Part shown: in pieces, positions 7,980-14,138 of the stretch | Position numbering within the stretch: position 1 is the stretch's first letter | How the letters are laid out: every line of letters starts with the position of its first letter | From: Bacteroidaceae bacterium | GTDB taxonomy: Bacteria; Bacteroidota; Bacteroidia; Bacteroidales; Bacteroidaceae | Assembly: GCA_016292545.1 (NCBI GenBank) | Contig: JAEDIG010000059.1 | Location: 1 to 14,669 of the forward strand | Direction of reading: 5' to 3' | DNA: 14,669 nt | Program-made: the position numbers and the translations under genes | Notes under the pieces: model-generated | The model's database searches: none | What the model saw: the letters and a program-made list of their open reading frames with translations, nothing else | What the model was told of the DNA's origin: nothing

Positions 7980-7996
7980 CTAAAGACAAATGAATT

Positions 7997-8452
7997 ATGA
8001 ATACAGAATGGTTTGAATGCAAAGTGAGATACGACAAGACCATGGAAACGGGTCAGATAAAGAAGGTGACCGAGGCTTATCTGGTGGACGCGCTCAGTTT
8101 CACGGAGGCCGAAAAGCGTTTCCTGGAGGAGATAGAGCCGTTTATGAGCGGAGAGTTTGTGGTCACCGACATCAAGCGGGCCCGCATAGCCGAGCTGGTG
8201 GAGAGCATCGACAGCCAGGCCGACCGCTGGTTCAAGACCAAGGTTGCCTTTATCACCCTTGATGAGAAGACGGGTGTGGAGAAGCGCACCGCGCAAAACA
8301 TGCTGGTGCAGGCCGCAGACCTCCGCGATGCCGTGAAGAACCTCGACGAGGCCATGAAGGGTACCCTGGGCGACTACGTGATTGTGTCCGTGGCCGAAAC
8401 CCCGCTCATCGACGTGTATAAGTACAAGGCTCCCGATCAGCCGGAGGCATAG
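7997..8452 (+). CDS. DUF4494 domain-containing protein
   Basis: This 151-residue cytosolic protein matches the DUF4494 family, found mainly in Bacteroidetes. Visible family hallmarks are the start MNTEWFECKVRYDKTMETG, the stretch VTEAYLVDALSFTEAE, and ADRWFKTKVAFITLDEKTG followed by a region ending ETPLIDVYKY. It has no signal peptide, membrane helix or catalytic motif I can name. The family has no established role as far as I know. It stops 15 bases before yggS on the same strand, and I recall DUF4494 next to a YggS-type gene in many Bacteroidales genomes, so the two are probably one transcription unit and may be functionally linked. The start at 7997 is preceded by an A-rich leader with no Shine-Dalgarno site. 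Confidence 0.9.
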   Translation: MNTEWFECKVRYDKTMETGQIKKVTEAYLVDALSFTEAEKRFLEEIEPFMSGEFVVTDIKRARIAELVESIDSQADRWFKTKVAFITLDEKTGVEKRTAQNMLVQAADLRDAVKNLDEAMKGTLGDYVIVSVAETPLIDVYKYKAPDQPEA

Positions 8453-8467
8453 CATCGACAGCAGGCA

Positions 8468-9136
8468 ATGAGCATAGCGGAGAACTATAGGCTGGTGGAA
8501 GCCCAGCTGCCCCAGGGCACCCGCCTGGTGGCCGTGTCCAAGTATCATCCTGTGGAGGCCTTGGAGGAAGCGTATGGTGCGGGATGCCGCGTCTTCGGGG
8601 AAAGCCACGTGCAGGAGCTGCAGGCCAAACGGCCCCAGCTGCCAGCCGACATCGAGTGGCATTTCATCGGTCATCTGCAGACAAACAAGGTGAAGTACAT
8701 CGCCCCCTACATCGCCATGATACATGCCGTGGACAGCCCCAGGCTTCTGCAGGAAATCCACAGGCAGGCCGTGCGTTGCGGCAGGCAGATTCCCTGTCTG
8801 CTGGAACTCCACGTGGCCATGGAGGCCACCAAGTATGGCTTTTCGCCAGAGGACTGCATGGCGTTTCTTGCCGGGGGCGAGTGGCGCAAATGGACGGGCG
8901 CACGCATCTGCGGCATCATGTGCATGGCCAGCAATGTGGACGACGAGGAGCGCATCGCGGCCGACTTTGAAAGGGCCGCTTCCTTCTTCCGTGAGGCCCG
9001 GGAACGCTTCTTTGCCGATGACCCCGGTTTTTGCGAATGTTCGTGGGGAATGAGCCATGATTATGGCCTTGCCATACGGCATGGAAGCACTTTAGTGCGT
9101 GTGGGAAGCAAAATTTTTGGCCCGCGCGATTATTAA
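8468..9136 (+). CDS. yggS: YggS/PROSC family pyridoxal 5'-phosphate-binding homeostasis protein
   Basis: This 222-residue cytosolic protein binds pyridoxal 5'-phosphate and in other bacteria helps keep PLP and amino/keto-acid pools in balance; it has no known enzyme turnover. It is a single TIM-barrel domain like the N-terminal part of alanine racemase. Lys25 in VAVSKYHP is the expected Schiff-base lysine. Other family motifs are RVFGESHVQEL (41-51), EWHFIGHLQTNKVKY (63-77), WGMSHDY (193-199) and the phosphate-binding end RHGSTLVRVGSKIFG (204-218). The length is close to the usual 220-235. It lies 15 bases after the DUF4494 gene, and its stop is only 12 bases before the promoter of the following acyl-CoA ligase. 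Assignment is firm. Confidence 0.95.
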   Translation: MSIAENYRLVEAQLPQGTRLVAVSKYHPVEALEEAYGAGCRVFGESHVQELQAKRPQLPADIEWHFIGHLQTNKVKYIAPYIAMIHAVDSPRLLQEIHRQAVRCGRQIPCLLELHVAMEATKYGFSPEDCMAFLAGGEWRKWTGARICGIMCMASNVDDEERIAADFERAASFFREARERFFADDPGFCECSWGMSHDYGLAIRHGSTLVRVGSKIFGPRDY

Positions 9137-9147
9137 TAGAAAAAAAA

Positions 9148-9179
9148 TTTGGTTAATTGGAATAAATGCCCTACTTTTG
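9148..9179 (+). promoter_or_regulatory. Strong Bacteroidetes-type promoter for the acyl-CoA ligase
   Basis: TTTG at 9148-9151 and TACTTTTG at 9172-9179 match both halves of the Bacteroidetes housekeeping consensus exactly, with a 20-base spacer. The predicted transcription start near 9184 leaves a leader of about 20 bases before the ATG at 9203. This also argues against translation starting at the in-frame ATG at 9149, which lies inside the promoter. Confidence 0.8.
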
Positions 9180-9202
9180 CACACAAATCAACAGAATGTG
9201 CA

Positions 9203-10876
9203 ATGAAGAACGAGAATATTCCTTCCTACAACGAGTCGCTGCAAGGCGCAATCCGCAAGTACTGGGAACTTCCCTCCATGTCGGACTATGGCATCAACAC
9301 CTTCCGCTACAAGGATGTGGCGCGGGTGATTGAAAAGTTACACATCCTTTTTGAGCAGAGTGGCCTGCAGAAGGGTGACCGTGTGGCACTGTGCGGCAAG
9401 AATTGCTCCCGCTGGGGCATGGCGTTCTTTGCCACACTCACCTACGGAGCCGTGGCCGTGCCCATCCTCCACGAGTTCCACCCCTCCCAGGTGCAGGACA
9501 TCGTGAACCATAGCGAGAGCAAACTCTTGTTTGTGGGCGAGAAGGAGTGGTCCACGCTTCAGGCCTCGTCCATGCCCGGGTTGCTGGGTGCTCTGGGGCT
9601 GGCCGACTATCAGGTGCTTCATGCACCCGGCGATTCGCTCCGTGCCACACGCGACAACCTCAACCGCCTGTTCGGCGAAAAGTTCCCCAGCAGTTTCCGC
9701 CCCGAGCATGTGTGCTACCATGTGGACAGCCCCGAGGAGATGGCTCTCATCAACTACACCAGTGGCACCACCAGCAACAGCAAGGGAGTGATGATTCCCT
9801 ATCGTGCCCTCTGGAGCAACCTCGACTTTGCCATCAGGGAAGTGGGTCCCTTTGCCAAGGCCGGCGACCGTGTGCTCAGCATGCTGCCAATGGCCCACAT
9901 GTATGGCATGGCCTTTGAGTTTACCTTCGAGTTCCACTACGGCATCCACATCAATTTCCTCACCAAGATGGCCTCGCCCACCATCCTGCTCAAGGCACTG
10001 GCCGAGGTGAAGCCTGTCATTCTCATCGTGGTGCCTCTCATCATTGAAAAGATTGTGCGCAAGAGCATCATGCCCAAGATTCAGGACCCCAAGGTGAAGA
10101 TGCTGTTGCGCATGCCCGTGATTGGCAACCGCATCCGCAAGAAAGTGTGCGACGGCCTCACCCAGGCCCTCGGCGGCAACTTCTATGAGGTGATTATCGG
10201 CGGTGCGGCCCTGAACAAGGACGTGGAGCAACTGCTCCACGACATAGGCTTCCGCTACACCGTGGGCTATGGAGCCACGGAGTGCGCCCCCATCATCTCC
10301 TACACCCCCTACGACCAGATGGTGGTGGGCACCTGCGGCCGCAACGTGATGCATCAGGAACTTCGCATTGACAGCTCCGATCCCGAGCACAAGCCAGGGG
10401 AAATCCTCACCCGAGGCCTGAACGTGATGCTGGGCTACTACAAGAACGAGGAAGCCACGGCTGCCGCGCTGGACAAGGACGGATGGTATCATACGGGCGA
10501 CCTGGGCGTGATGGACAAGGACGGCTACCTCTTCATCAAAGGTCGCTGCAAGAACATGCTCCTGGGTGCCAACGGGCAGAACATCTATCCCGAAGAGATA
10601 GAGGACAAACTGGCCAGCAAGACGCTGGTGGCAGAGTGTCTGGTGGTGCAGCGGGGCGAGAAGATTCATGGCCTTGTATATCCCGACCTTGAGCAGGCCC
10701 AGAAACTCGGCCTTTCGGCTTCCGACATCCAGGCAGTGATGGAGCAGAACCGCAAGGAGCTCAACACCGAAATTCCCGGCTATGCCCAGCTGGCTGCCAT
10801 CCATGTGATGGACAAGGAGTTCGAGAAAACACCAAAGAAGAGCATCAAGCGTTTCCTTTATCAGGAAGCAAAATAG
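9203..10876 (+). CDS. AMP-forming long-chain acyl-CoA synthetase/ligase (FadD-like)
   Basis: This is a 557-residue member of the ANL adenylating superfamily, which activates a carboxylic acid, probably a fatty acid, with ATP and joins it to CoA or another carrier. The core motifs are in order: the P-loop-like YTSGTTSNSKG at 185-195, YGATECAP at 356-363, GWYHTGDLG at 427-435, the hinge and gate region GRCKNMLLGANGQNIYPEE at 447-465, and the C-terminal catalytic lysine region PKKSIKR at 544-550. No signal peptide is seen; the enzyme is probably cytosolic or membrane-associated. The start at 9203 (MKNENIPSYNESL) is chosen because the upstream ATG at 9149 overlaps the promoter and adds non-family sequence. 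It is monocistronic, ending in two consecutive hairpins. The substrate chain length cannot be read from the sequence. Confidence 0.9.
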   Translation: MKNENIPSYNESLQGAIRKYWELPSMSDYGINTFRYKDVARVIEKLHILFEQSGLQKGDRVALCGKNCSRWGMAFFATLTYGAVAVPILHEFHPSQVQDIVNHSESKLLFVGEKEWSTLQASSMPGLLGALGLADYQVLHAPGDSLRATRDNLNRLFGEKFPSSFRPEHVCYHVDSPEEMALINYTSGTTSNSKGVMIPYRALWSNLDFAIREVGPFAKAGDRVLSMLPMAHMYGMAFEFTFEFHYGIHINFLTKMASPTILLKALAEVKPVILIVVPLIIEKIVRKSIMPKIQDPKVKMLLRMPVIGNRIRKKVCDGLTQALGGNFYEVIIGGAALNKDVEQLLHDIGFRYTVGYGATECAPIISYTPYDQMVVGTCGRNVMHQELRIDSSDPEHKPGEILTRGLNVMLGYYKNEEATAAALDKDGWYHTGDLGVMDKDGYLFIKGRCKNMLLGANGQNIYPEEIEDKLASKTLVAECLVVQRGEKIHGLVYPDLEQAQKLGLSASDIQAVMEQNRKELNTEIPGYAQLAAIHVMDKEFEKTPKKSIKRFLYQEAK

Positions 10877-10919
10877 AGGGAGGCAGGCTTCCCATCCCTT
10901 CCCACCTCCTCCTCCCTCT
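10875..10919 (+). terminator. Long-loop hairpin beginning at the ligase stop codon
   Basis: AGAGGGAGG at 10875-10883 is the exact reverse complement of CCTCCCTCT at 10911-10919. This gives a 9-base-pair stem around a 27-base pyrimidine-rich loop, and it starts inside the TAG stop codon. It has no U-tract of its own and lies directly before the stronger terminator at 10921, so it may protect the 3' end or be incidental to purine/pyrimidine strand bias. Confidence 0.4.
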
Positions 10920-10920
10920 G

Positions 10921-10947
10921 GCTCCCCCTTTCTCGGGGGAGCTTTTT
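10921..10947 (+). terminator. Rho-independent terminator of the acyl-CoA ligase gene
   Basis: GCTCCCCC (10921-10928), loop TTTCTC (10929-10934) and GGGGGAGC (10935-10942) form a perfect 8-base-pair GC-rich stem followed immediately by TTTTT and then GTTTGT. It is 45 bases after the stop codon and has the classic intrinsic-terminator form. Confidence 0.9.
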
Positions 10948-10978
10948 GTTTGTCTTATTCTTTACTTGTAGCTATTTT

Positions 10979-11022
10979 CCGACTAGGCTCCGAGCCGAAT
11001 AATTACGTCGGCTGCCAGTCGG
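10979..11022 (+). other. Nested hairpin element of unknown function
   Basis: An outer stem pairs CCGACT (10979-10984) with AGTCGG (11017-11022). It continues with GGC (10986-10988) pairing GCC (11014-11016) across a single bulged A. An inner stem pairs AGCCGA (10993-10998) with TCGGCT (11008-11013) around the nine-base loop ATAATTACG, leaving TCCG as a one-sided bulge. TTTT flanks both ends. It lies about 30 bases beyond the ligase terminator. It could be a back-up terminator, a small structured RNA, or a dispersed intergenic repeat; the short TTTT tail gives weak support for termination. Confidence 0.5.
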
Positions 11023-11346
11023 TTTTCGTGCCTCATCTTAATACATTTTCCGCCCAATCCATGCTTTTTTTTATCAAAATCGCCTCTATTTCCATCAAGA
11101 TGTGAACGCCAAGAGGACGGATGACCGCTAGGGAAGAAAAATTTTTTCATATACGTTCAATATGGTTAAATGAAATATTCACAGTGGATTGCGTTGTAAA
11201 TAAAATGTGATTTTTTTTCATGGAGCAGCACCGGGCGTACACAGTGTCCCGCGTCCCGTGGAAGCGATTTGTACCTCCACAGCCTCTTTTATGGGGAACT
11301 ATCATGTCAGCCTGGACGATGCTCTGGGCTGGTGGCTGGTTACTCC
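11023..11346. other. Intergenic region without a confident gene
   Basis: This 324-base stretch lies between convergent transcription units: the acyl-CoA ligase on plus and the M56 protein on minus. Its first part is AT-rich with several T-runs; from about 11220 it becomes GC-richer. I see no tRNA, promoter consensus or clear intrinsic terminator for the M56 gene. A weak stem, TTTCAT (11145-11150) with ATGAAA (11170-11175), followed on the minus strand by a T-run near 11136-11140, could serve as a poor terminator. A 44-codon reading frame from ATG 11220 (plus) is discussed as a finding but is not called a gene. Confidence 0.5.
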
Positions 11347-12774
11347 TTAGTTGAGCCGGAACGTGAGGGGAAGGCTGAACTTCACGCGCACCTTCTGTCC
11401 GTCCTGTTCGCCTGGTGTCCATTTGCCCGAGGTGAGGCGGGCCACACGAATGGTTTCCTCTTCCAGGGCTTTTGTGGCTTCGCGGAGCCCTTCCTCGGTG
11501 ATCTTGGGCTTGTCTTCTCCATAGGCGATGACTGTGGCACCCTCAAGCGAAGGTGTGATGTCCTTTTTGCAGACTTTCACGTCGGACACACTCCCGTCTG
11601 TCTCCACGATGAACTCCACCACAATCCGGCCCTGTACGCCCATGTCCTGGGCCGTCTTGGGGTATCGGACATTGGTTTGCAGCAGCTTCATCAGCTGCTC
11701 CTGTCCGCCTTCGAATGCGGGCAACTTGTCGCAGGTGTCGAGCACTTTGTCGCTCTTCGTCTTCGCTGTTGCCTTGTTTTTCTGCTGGTGGGTTTGGCCA
11801 ATTGCGAAATTGTTTGTAACTTTGCCCCCGGTCAGGGATGAGGTGCCGGCAGGCTCCGCTGCCTTCTCGATGGGGGTTACGAACGCGGGTGTAGCAAAGG
11901 CACTGAGTGCCAGGGCTACCATCGGGACAGCGTACAGCACTTTGCTGCGCATCCACGGATTGGATTTCTTTTTACACATCATAGTGATTCTTTTTTTAGT
12001 TAAACTGTGATTAAAGTTGTTGGCAAAGGTGTAGGAGCTGGCGCCAACAGCTTTTCTTATCAATAGGTTCTGGTAGTCGCGGAGGGTGATGCCCTGATGC
12101 AGCACATAGTCGTCGGCTTCATATTCGTGCACGTCGCGCAGGCTCATTCCGAGCATGTACACGAGCGGGTTCCACCATTGCAGCATCTCTATGAAGGTGA
12201 GCAGCAGAATGTCGAGCGAGTGCAGGCAGCGGATGTGCCCCTTCTCGTGCAGGATGATTTCGTGTCCGTGTGTGTCATAGTCCTCTTTGCTGATGACAAT
12301 GTTGCCAAACCAGCTGTAGGGAGCCACGGGGTCGGCGTGGCAGAAGATGTTGACCCCCTCTTCGCGCCCCCGCCACAGGCTGCCTCCACGTATCTCCATG
12401 CCCATCTTGGCAAGCTGGACAATGCGGAGGCAAAGCACCGCAAGCATGCCCAGCAGGTAGATGAGGCTGGCAGCCTGGAACCACGATATGCTTCCTTGTC
12501 CGCCGGGTTCCGTGGTGGTTACGTCGGCCACCTGCATGATGGGAATGCCAATCTCGATCATCTGCCGCTGGGCGGTGTGGACAATGGGTTGGTTGTCGAG
12601 CGACAGGGACGGGATGTTGCAAAGGGGCAGCATCACCGACAGCACCAGTATGCCGAGCAGCGTGATGCGGTTGAAGCGGAAGAAGTCTTCCTCCCTGAGC
12701 AGCAGTGTGTAGGGCACATATAGGATGGCCAGCACGAAGGCCGACTTGATGGCGTACAGGAACAGTTCACTCAT
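11347..12774 (-). CDS. M56 (BlaR1/MecR1-type) membrane metallopeptidase with C-terminal TonB domain
   Basis: This 475-residue inner-membrane protein belongs to the M56 zinc peptidases, whose model members BlaR1 and MecR1 sense beta-lactams and cause inactivation of the BlaI/MecI repressor. Membrane helices are visible at about 5-25, 36-52, 99-122 and 275-297. The zinc motif is HEKGH at 176-180, with downstream acidic ligand candidates in HEYEADDYV (216-224). Instead of the penicillin-binding sensor domain of BlaR1, residues about 350-475 form a TonB C-terminal domain (LPAFEGGQEQL, YPKTAQDMGVQGRIVVEF, GKWTPGEQDGQKVRVKFSLP), a fusion common in Bacteroidetes. A Lys-rich, probably periplasmic linker (about 305-345) joins the two. 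Its ATG overlaps the end of blaI by 8 bases, so they form one operon. Beta-lactam sensing is not supported; the signal is unknown. I see no proven terminator after it. Confidence 0.9.
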   Translation of the reverse strand: MSELFLYAIKSAFVLAILYVPYTLLLREEDFFRFNRITLLGILVLSVMLPLCNIPSLSLDNQPIVHTAQRQMIEIGIPIMQVADVTTTEPGGQGSISWFQAASLIYLLGMLAVLCLRIVQLAKMGMEIRGGSLWRGREEGVNIFCHADPVAPYSWFGNIVISKEDYDTHGHEIILHEKGHIRCLHSLDILLLTFIEMLQWWNPLVYMLGMSLRDVHEYEADDYVLHQGITLRDYQNLLIRKAVGASSYTFANNFNHSLTKKRITMMCKKKSNPWMRSKVLYAVPMVALALSAFATPAFVTPIEKAAEPAGTSSLTGGKVTNNFAIGQTHQQKNKATAKTKSDKVLDTCDKLPAFEGGQEQLMKLLQTNVRYPKTAQDMGVQGRIVVEFIVETDGSVSDVKVCKKDITPSLEGATVIAYGEDKPKITEEGLREATKALEEETIRVARLTSGKWTPGEQDGQKVRVKFSLPLTFRLN

Positions 12775-13156
12775 GGTCGTCGTCGTTTATCAGGTTCAGC
12801 AGTTCTTCTATGTCCTCGGGCGAAAGGTGCTCTTCCTTCACAAAATAGCTGAACATGGACTTGAGGCTTCCTCCAAAGAAGTTCTTCTTCACGTTTTCCA
12901 TGGTCATGCGTGTGTATTGCTGGCGGGTCACTTTGGCCACATACCATTGTGTCTTGCCCTCTCCCTCTTTCTTGAAGAAGTCCACGAATCCCTTTTCATA
13001 CAGAATCTTCAGATAGGTGGCAATGGTGGTGTAGGTGGGTTTGGGCTCGCTCCATCGCCCGAGTATGTCCCTGCCACAGGCTGCATGGTTGATGTCCCAG
13101 AGGATGGACATCATTTGGAATTCAACCCTTGTCAGTGTGTTGTCTTTGCGTTTCAT
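12767..13156 (-). CDS. blaI: BlaI/MecI/CopY family transcriptional repressor
   Basis: This 129-residue winged-helix repressor is encoded directly before, and overlapping by 8 bases, the M56 peptidase gene, the usual arrangement in which the protease controls the repressor. The N-terminal DNA-binding part reads LTRVEFQMMSILWDINHAA (8-26), followed by TYTTIATYLKILYEKGFVDF (41-60), and then a wing with GKTQWYVAKV. The C-terminal dimerisation region ends YFVKEEHLSPEDIEELLNLI. Where staphylococcal BlaI and MecI have the Asn-Phe bond cleaved during induction, the aligned residues here are Tyr104-Phe105. The start at 13156 (MKRKDN) is preferred; the in-frame ATG at 13207 would place 17 extra residues across the predicted promoter. 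Operon targets other than its own promoter are not visible. Confidence 0.92.
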   Translation of the reverse strand: MKRKDNTLTRVEFQMMSILWDINHAACGRDILGRWSEPKPTYTTIATYLKILYEKGFVDFFKKEGEGKTQWYVAKVTRQQYTRMTMENVKKNFFGGSLKSMFSYFVKEEHLSPEDIEELLNLINDDDHE

Positions 13157-13184
13157 TTGCAGCAGTGTTTTGATGTTTCTGCTG

Positions 13185-13216
13185 CAAAGTAAGGCGGATT
13201 GTGTCAATATCGCAAG
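13185..13216 (-). promoter_or_regulatory. Probable promoter of the blaI-M56 operon
   Basis: On the minus strand, CTTG (from 13213-13216, three of four bases matching TTTG) is followed after 20 bases by TTACTTTG (13185-13192, seven of eight matching TAnnTTTG). It lies about 29 bases upstream of the start at 13156. I do not see a clear TACA/TGTA dyad of the kind BlaI binds in Firmicutes, so the operator is not identified. Confidence 0.5.
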
Positions 13217-13265
13217 GTTTCGAAATACATTTTTCCTCGCTTCTCTCTATATTTAACTTTTATTT

Positions 13266-13364
13266 TTAGAAATAGCGGCTGTTTGTGGCTGTTTCCAGGG
13301 AAGGCGGTGTGGCTTCATTCTGTGCCCCGCTGCTGGTGTCCTTCAGTTGTTCTCCTGTTGTCAT
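13266..13364 (-). CDS. Very short possible ORF overlapping the nudC stop
   Basis: A 32-codon frame starts at ATG 13364-13362, overlapping the nudC TGA as ATGA, and encodes MTTGEQLKDTSSGAQNEATP followed by SLETATNSRYF. It is hydrophilic, rich in Thr and Ser, and has no recognisable motif. The ATGA coupling is like that between the genes at 1896-2704, but a frame this short can arise by chance. It fills most of the space between nudC and the blaI promoter, where I see no hairpin terminator for nudC. Confidence 0.2.
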   Translation of the reverse strand: MTTGEQLKDTSSGAQNEATPPSLETATNSRYF

Positions 13365-14131
13365 GGCAGGCTTTGTTTCTTCATTTGGCTGTCTGTCCAG
13401 TCGTCGATGAGGCGGCGCGATATGGAGGCCTTGTCGGGGATGTTGGGAAGGCGGTCGAGGGTGAACCATCCGCCTTCGGAGAGCTCCGACCGCTGGAGCG
13501 CTAGCGTGCCGCTTTCATACTCGGCCGTGAACCCCACCATCAGGCCGAAGGGGTAGGGCCATGGCTGGCTGTCGAAGTAGCGGAGGTTGCGTATGCGGAT
13601 GTGCGTTTCCTCCCACAGTTCGCGGCACACGCTGTCTTCGAGCCTCTCGCCCGTTTCCACGAATCCGGCCACCAGCCCGTAGTAGCTGCCGCGGAAGTTG
13701 CGTGCCTTCACCAGCAGGATTTCGTCGCCGCGGGTCACCCTCACGATGACGGCCACAGCAGGGCTCGGCCATTGCTCCTTGCCGCATTGGGGGCATTTCT
13801 TGCTTATCTGGGTGTGCCATCCGGTGGGGCTTCCGCAGGCTCCGCAGTAGCGTGTGTTGGCGTCCCAATAGAGCAGCTCGGCCCCTTTTCCTGCCCAATG
13901 GTATTCGCTGGGGGAGAGCAGGCCGAACGACTGGCGGAGCTCCACCATCCTGTGGCCTGGAATCCGGGTGGCAGGCGTGGAGAGCCTCACCACCTGATAG
14001 GTGTCCTCCGGGTCCGTAAGCGTGGTGGCCACCTGCCACGGCTGGAGCGTCAGCGGGGGCTGCTCTCCACCGGGCAGGTGGCCGTCGTCGGTCAGAAGGA
14101 TGCTTCCTGCGCAATAACAGAGATACTTCAT
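13361..14131 (-). CDS. nudC: NAD(+)/NADH diphosphatase NudC (Nudix hydrolase)
   Basis: This 256-residue cytosolic enzyme hydrolyses NADH (and NAD+) to NMN(H) and AMP; E. coli NudC also removes NAD caps from RNA. An N-terminal domain is followed by a zinc ribbon with Cys96, Cys99, Cys113 and Cys116. The Nudix box runs from Gly156 to Ile178 (GFVETGERLEDSVCRE, then LWEETHI), with the metal-binding REXXEE present as Arg170-Glu171 and Glu174-Glu175. SQPWPYP at 188-194 is the diagnostic NudC motif distinguishing it from other Nudix proteins. The position of the usual small Gly near the end of the box holds His177. The length agrees with E. coli NudC (257). It starts 7 bases after the phosphoglucomutase gene, so the two are probably co-transcribed. 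Confidence 0.94.
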   Translation of the reverse strand: MKYLCYCAGSILLTDDGHLPGGEQPPLTLQPWQVATTLTDPEDTYQVVRLSTPATRIPGHRMVELRQSFGLLSPSEYHWAGKGAELLYWDANTRYCGACGSPTGWHTQISKKCPQCGKEQWPSPAVAVIVRVTRGDEILLVKARNFRGSYYGLVAGFVETGERLEDSVCRELWEETHIRIRNLRYFDSQPWPYPFGLMVGFTAEYESGTLALQRSELSEGGWFTLDRLPNIPDKASISRRLIDDWTDSQMKKQSLP

Positions 14132-14138
14132 CTCACGT

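Noticed and set aside
9149..9202. Upstream start for the acyl-CoA ligase
   Set aside because: It falls within the exact TTTG/TACTTTTG promoter, so it would not be on the transcript.
9338..10804. 488-codon minus-strand frame opposite the acyl-CoA ligase
   Set aside because: It is a shadow frame with no recognisable motif and no promoter.
11323..11341. GGCTGG repeat (CTGGGCTGGTGGCTGG) near the end of the M56 gene
   Set aside because: There are only two and a half short copies, with no array and no pairing partner; likely chance.
11147..11422. 91-codon minus-strand frame after and overlapping the M56 gene end
   Set aside because: It begins inside the M56 coding sequence in another frame, has no start context and a basic, low-information sequence; it also crosses the AT-rich intergenic part.
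13157..13207. Upstream start for BlaI
   Set aside because: It adds 17 residues not typical of the family and overlaps the predicted promoter.
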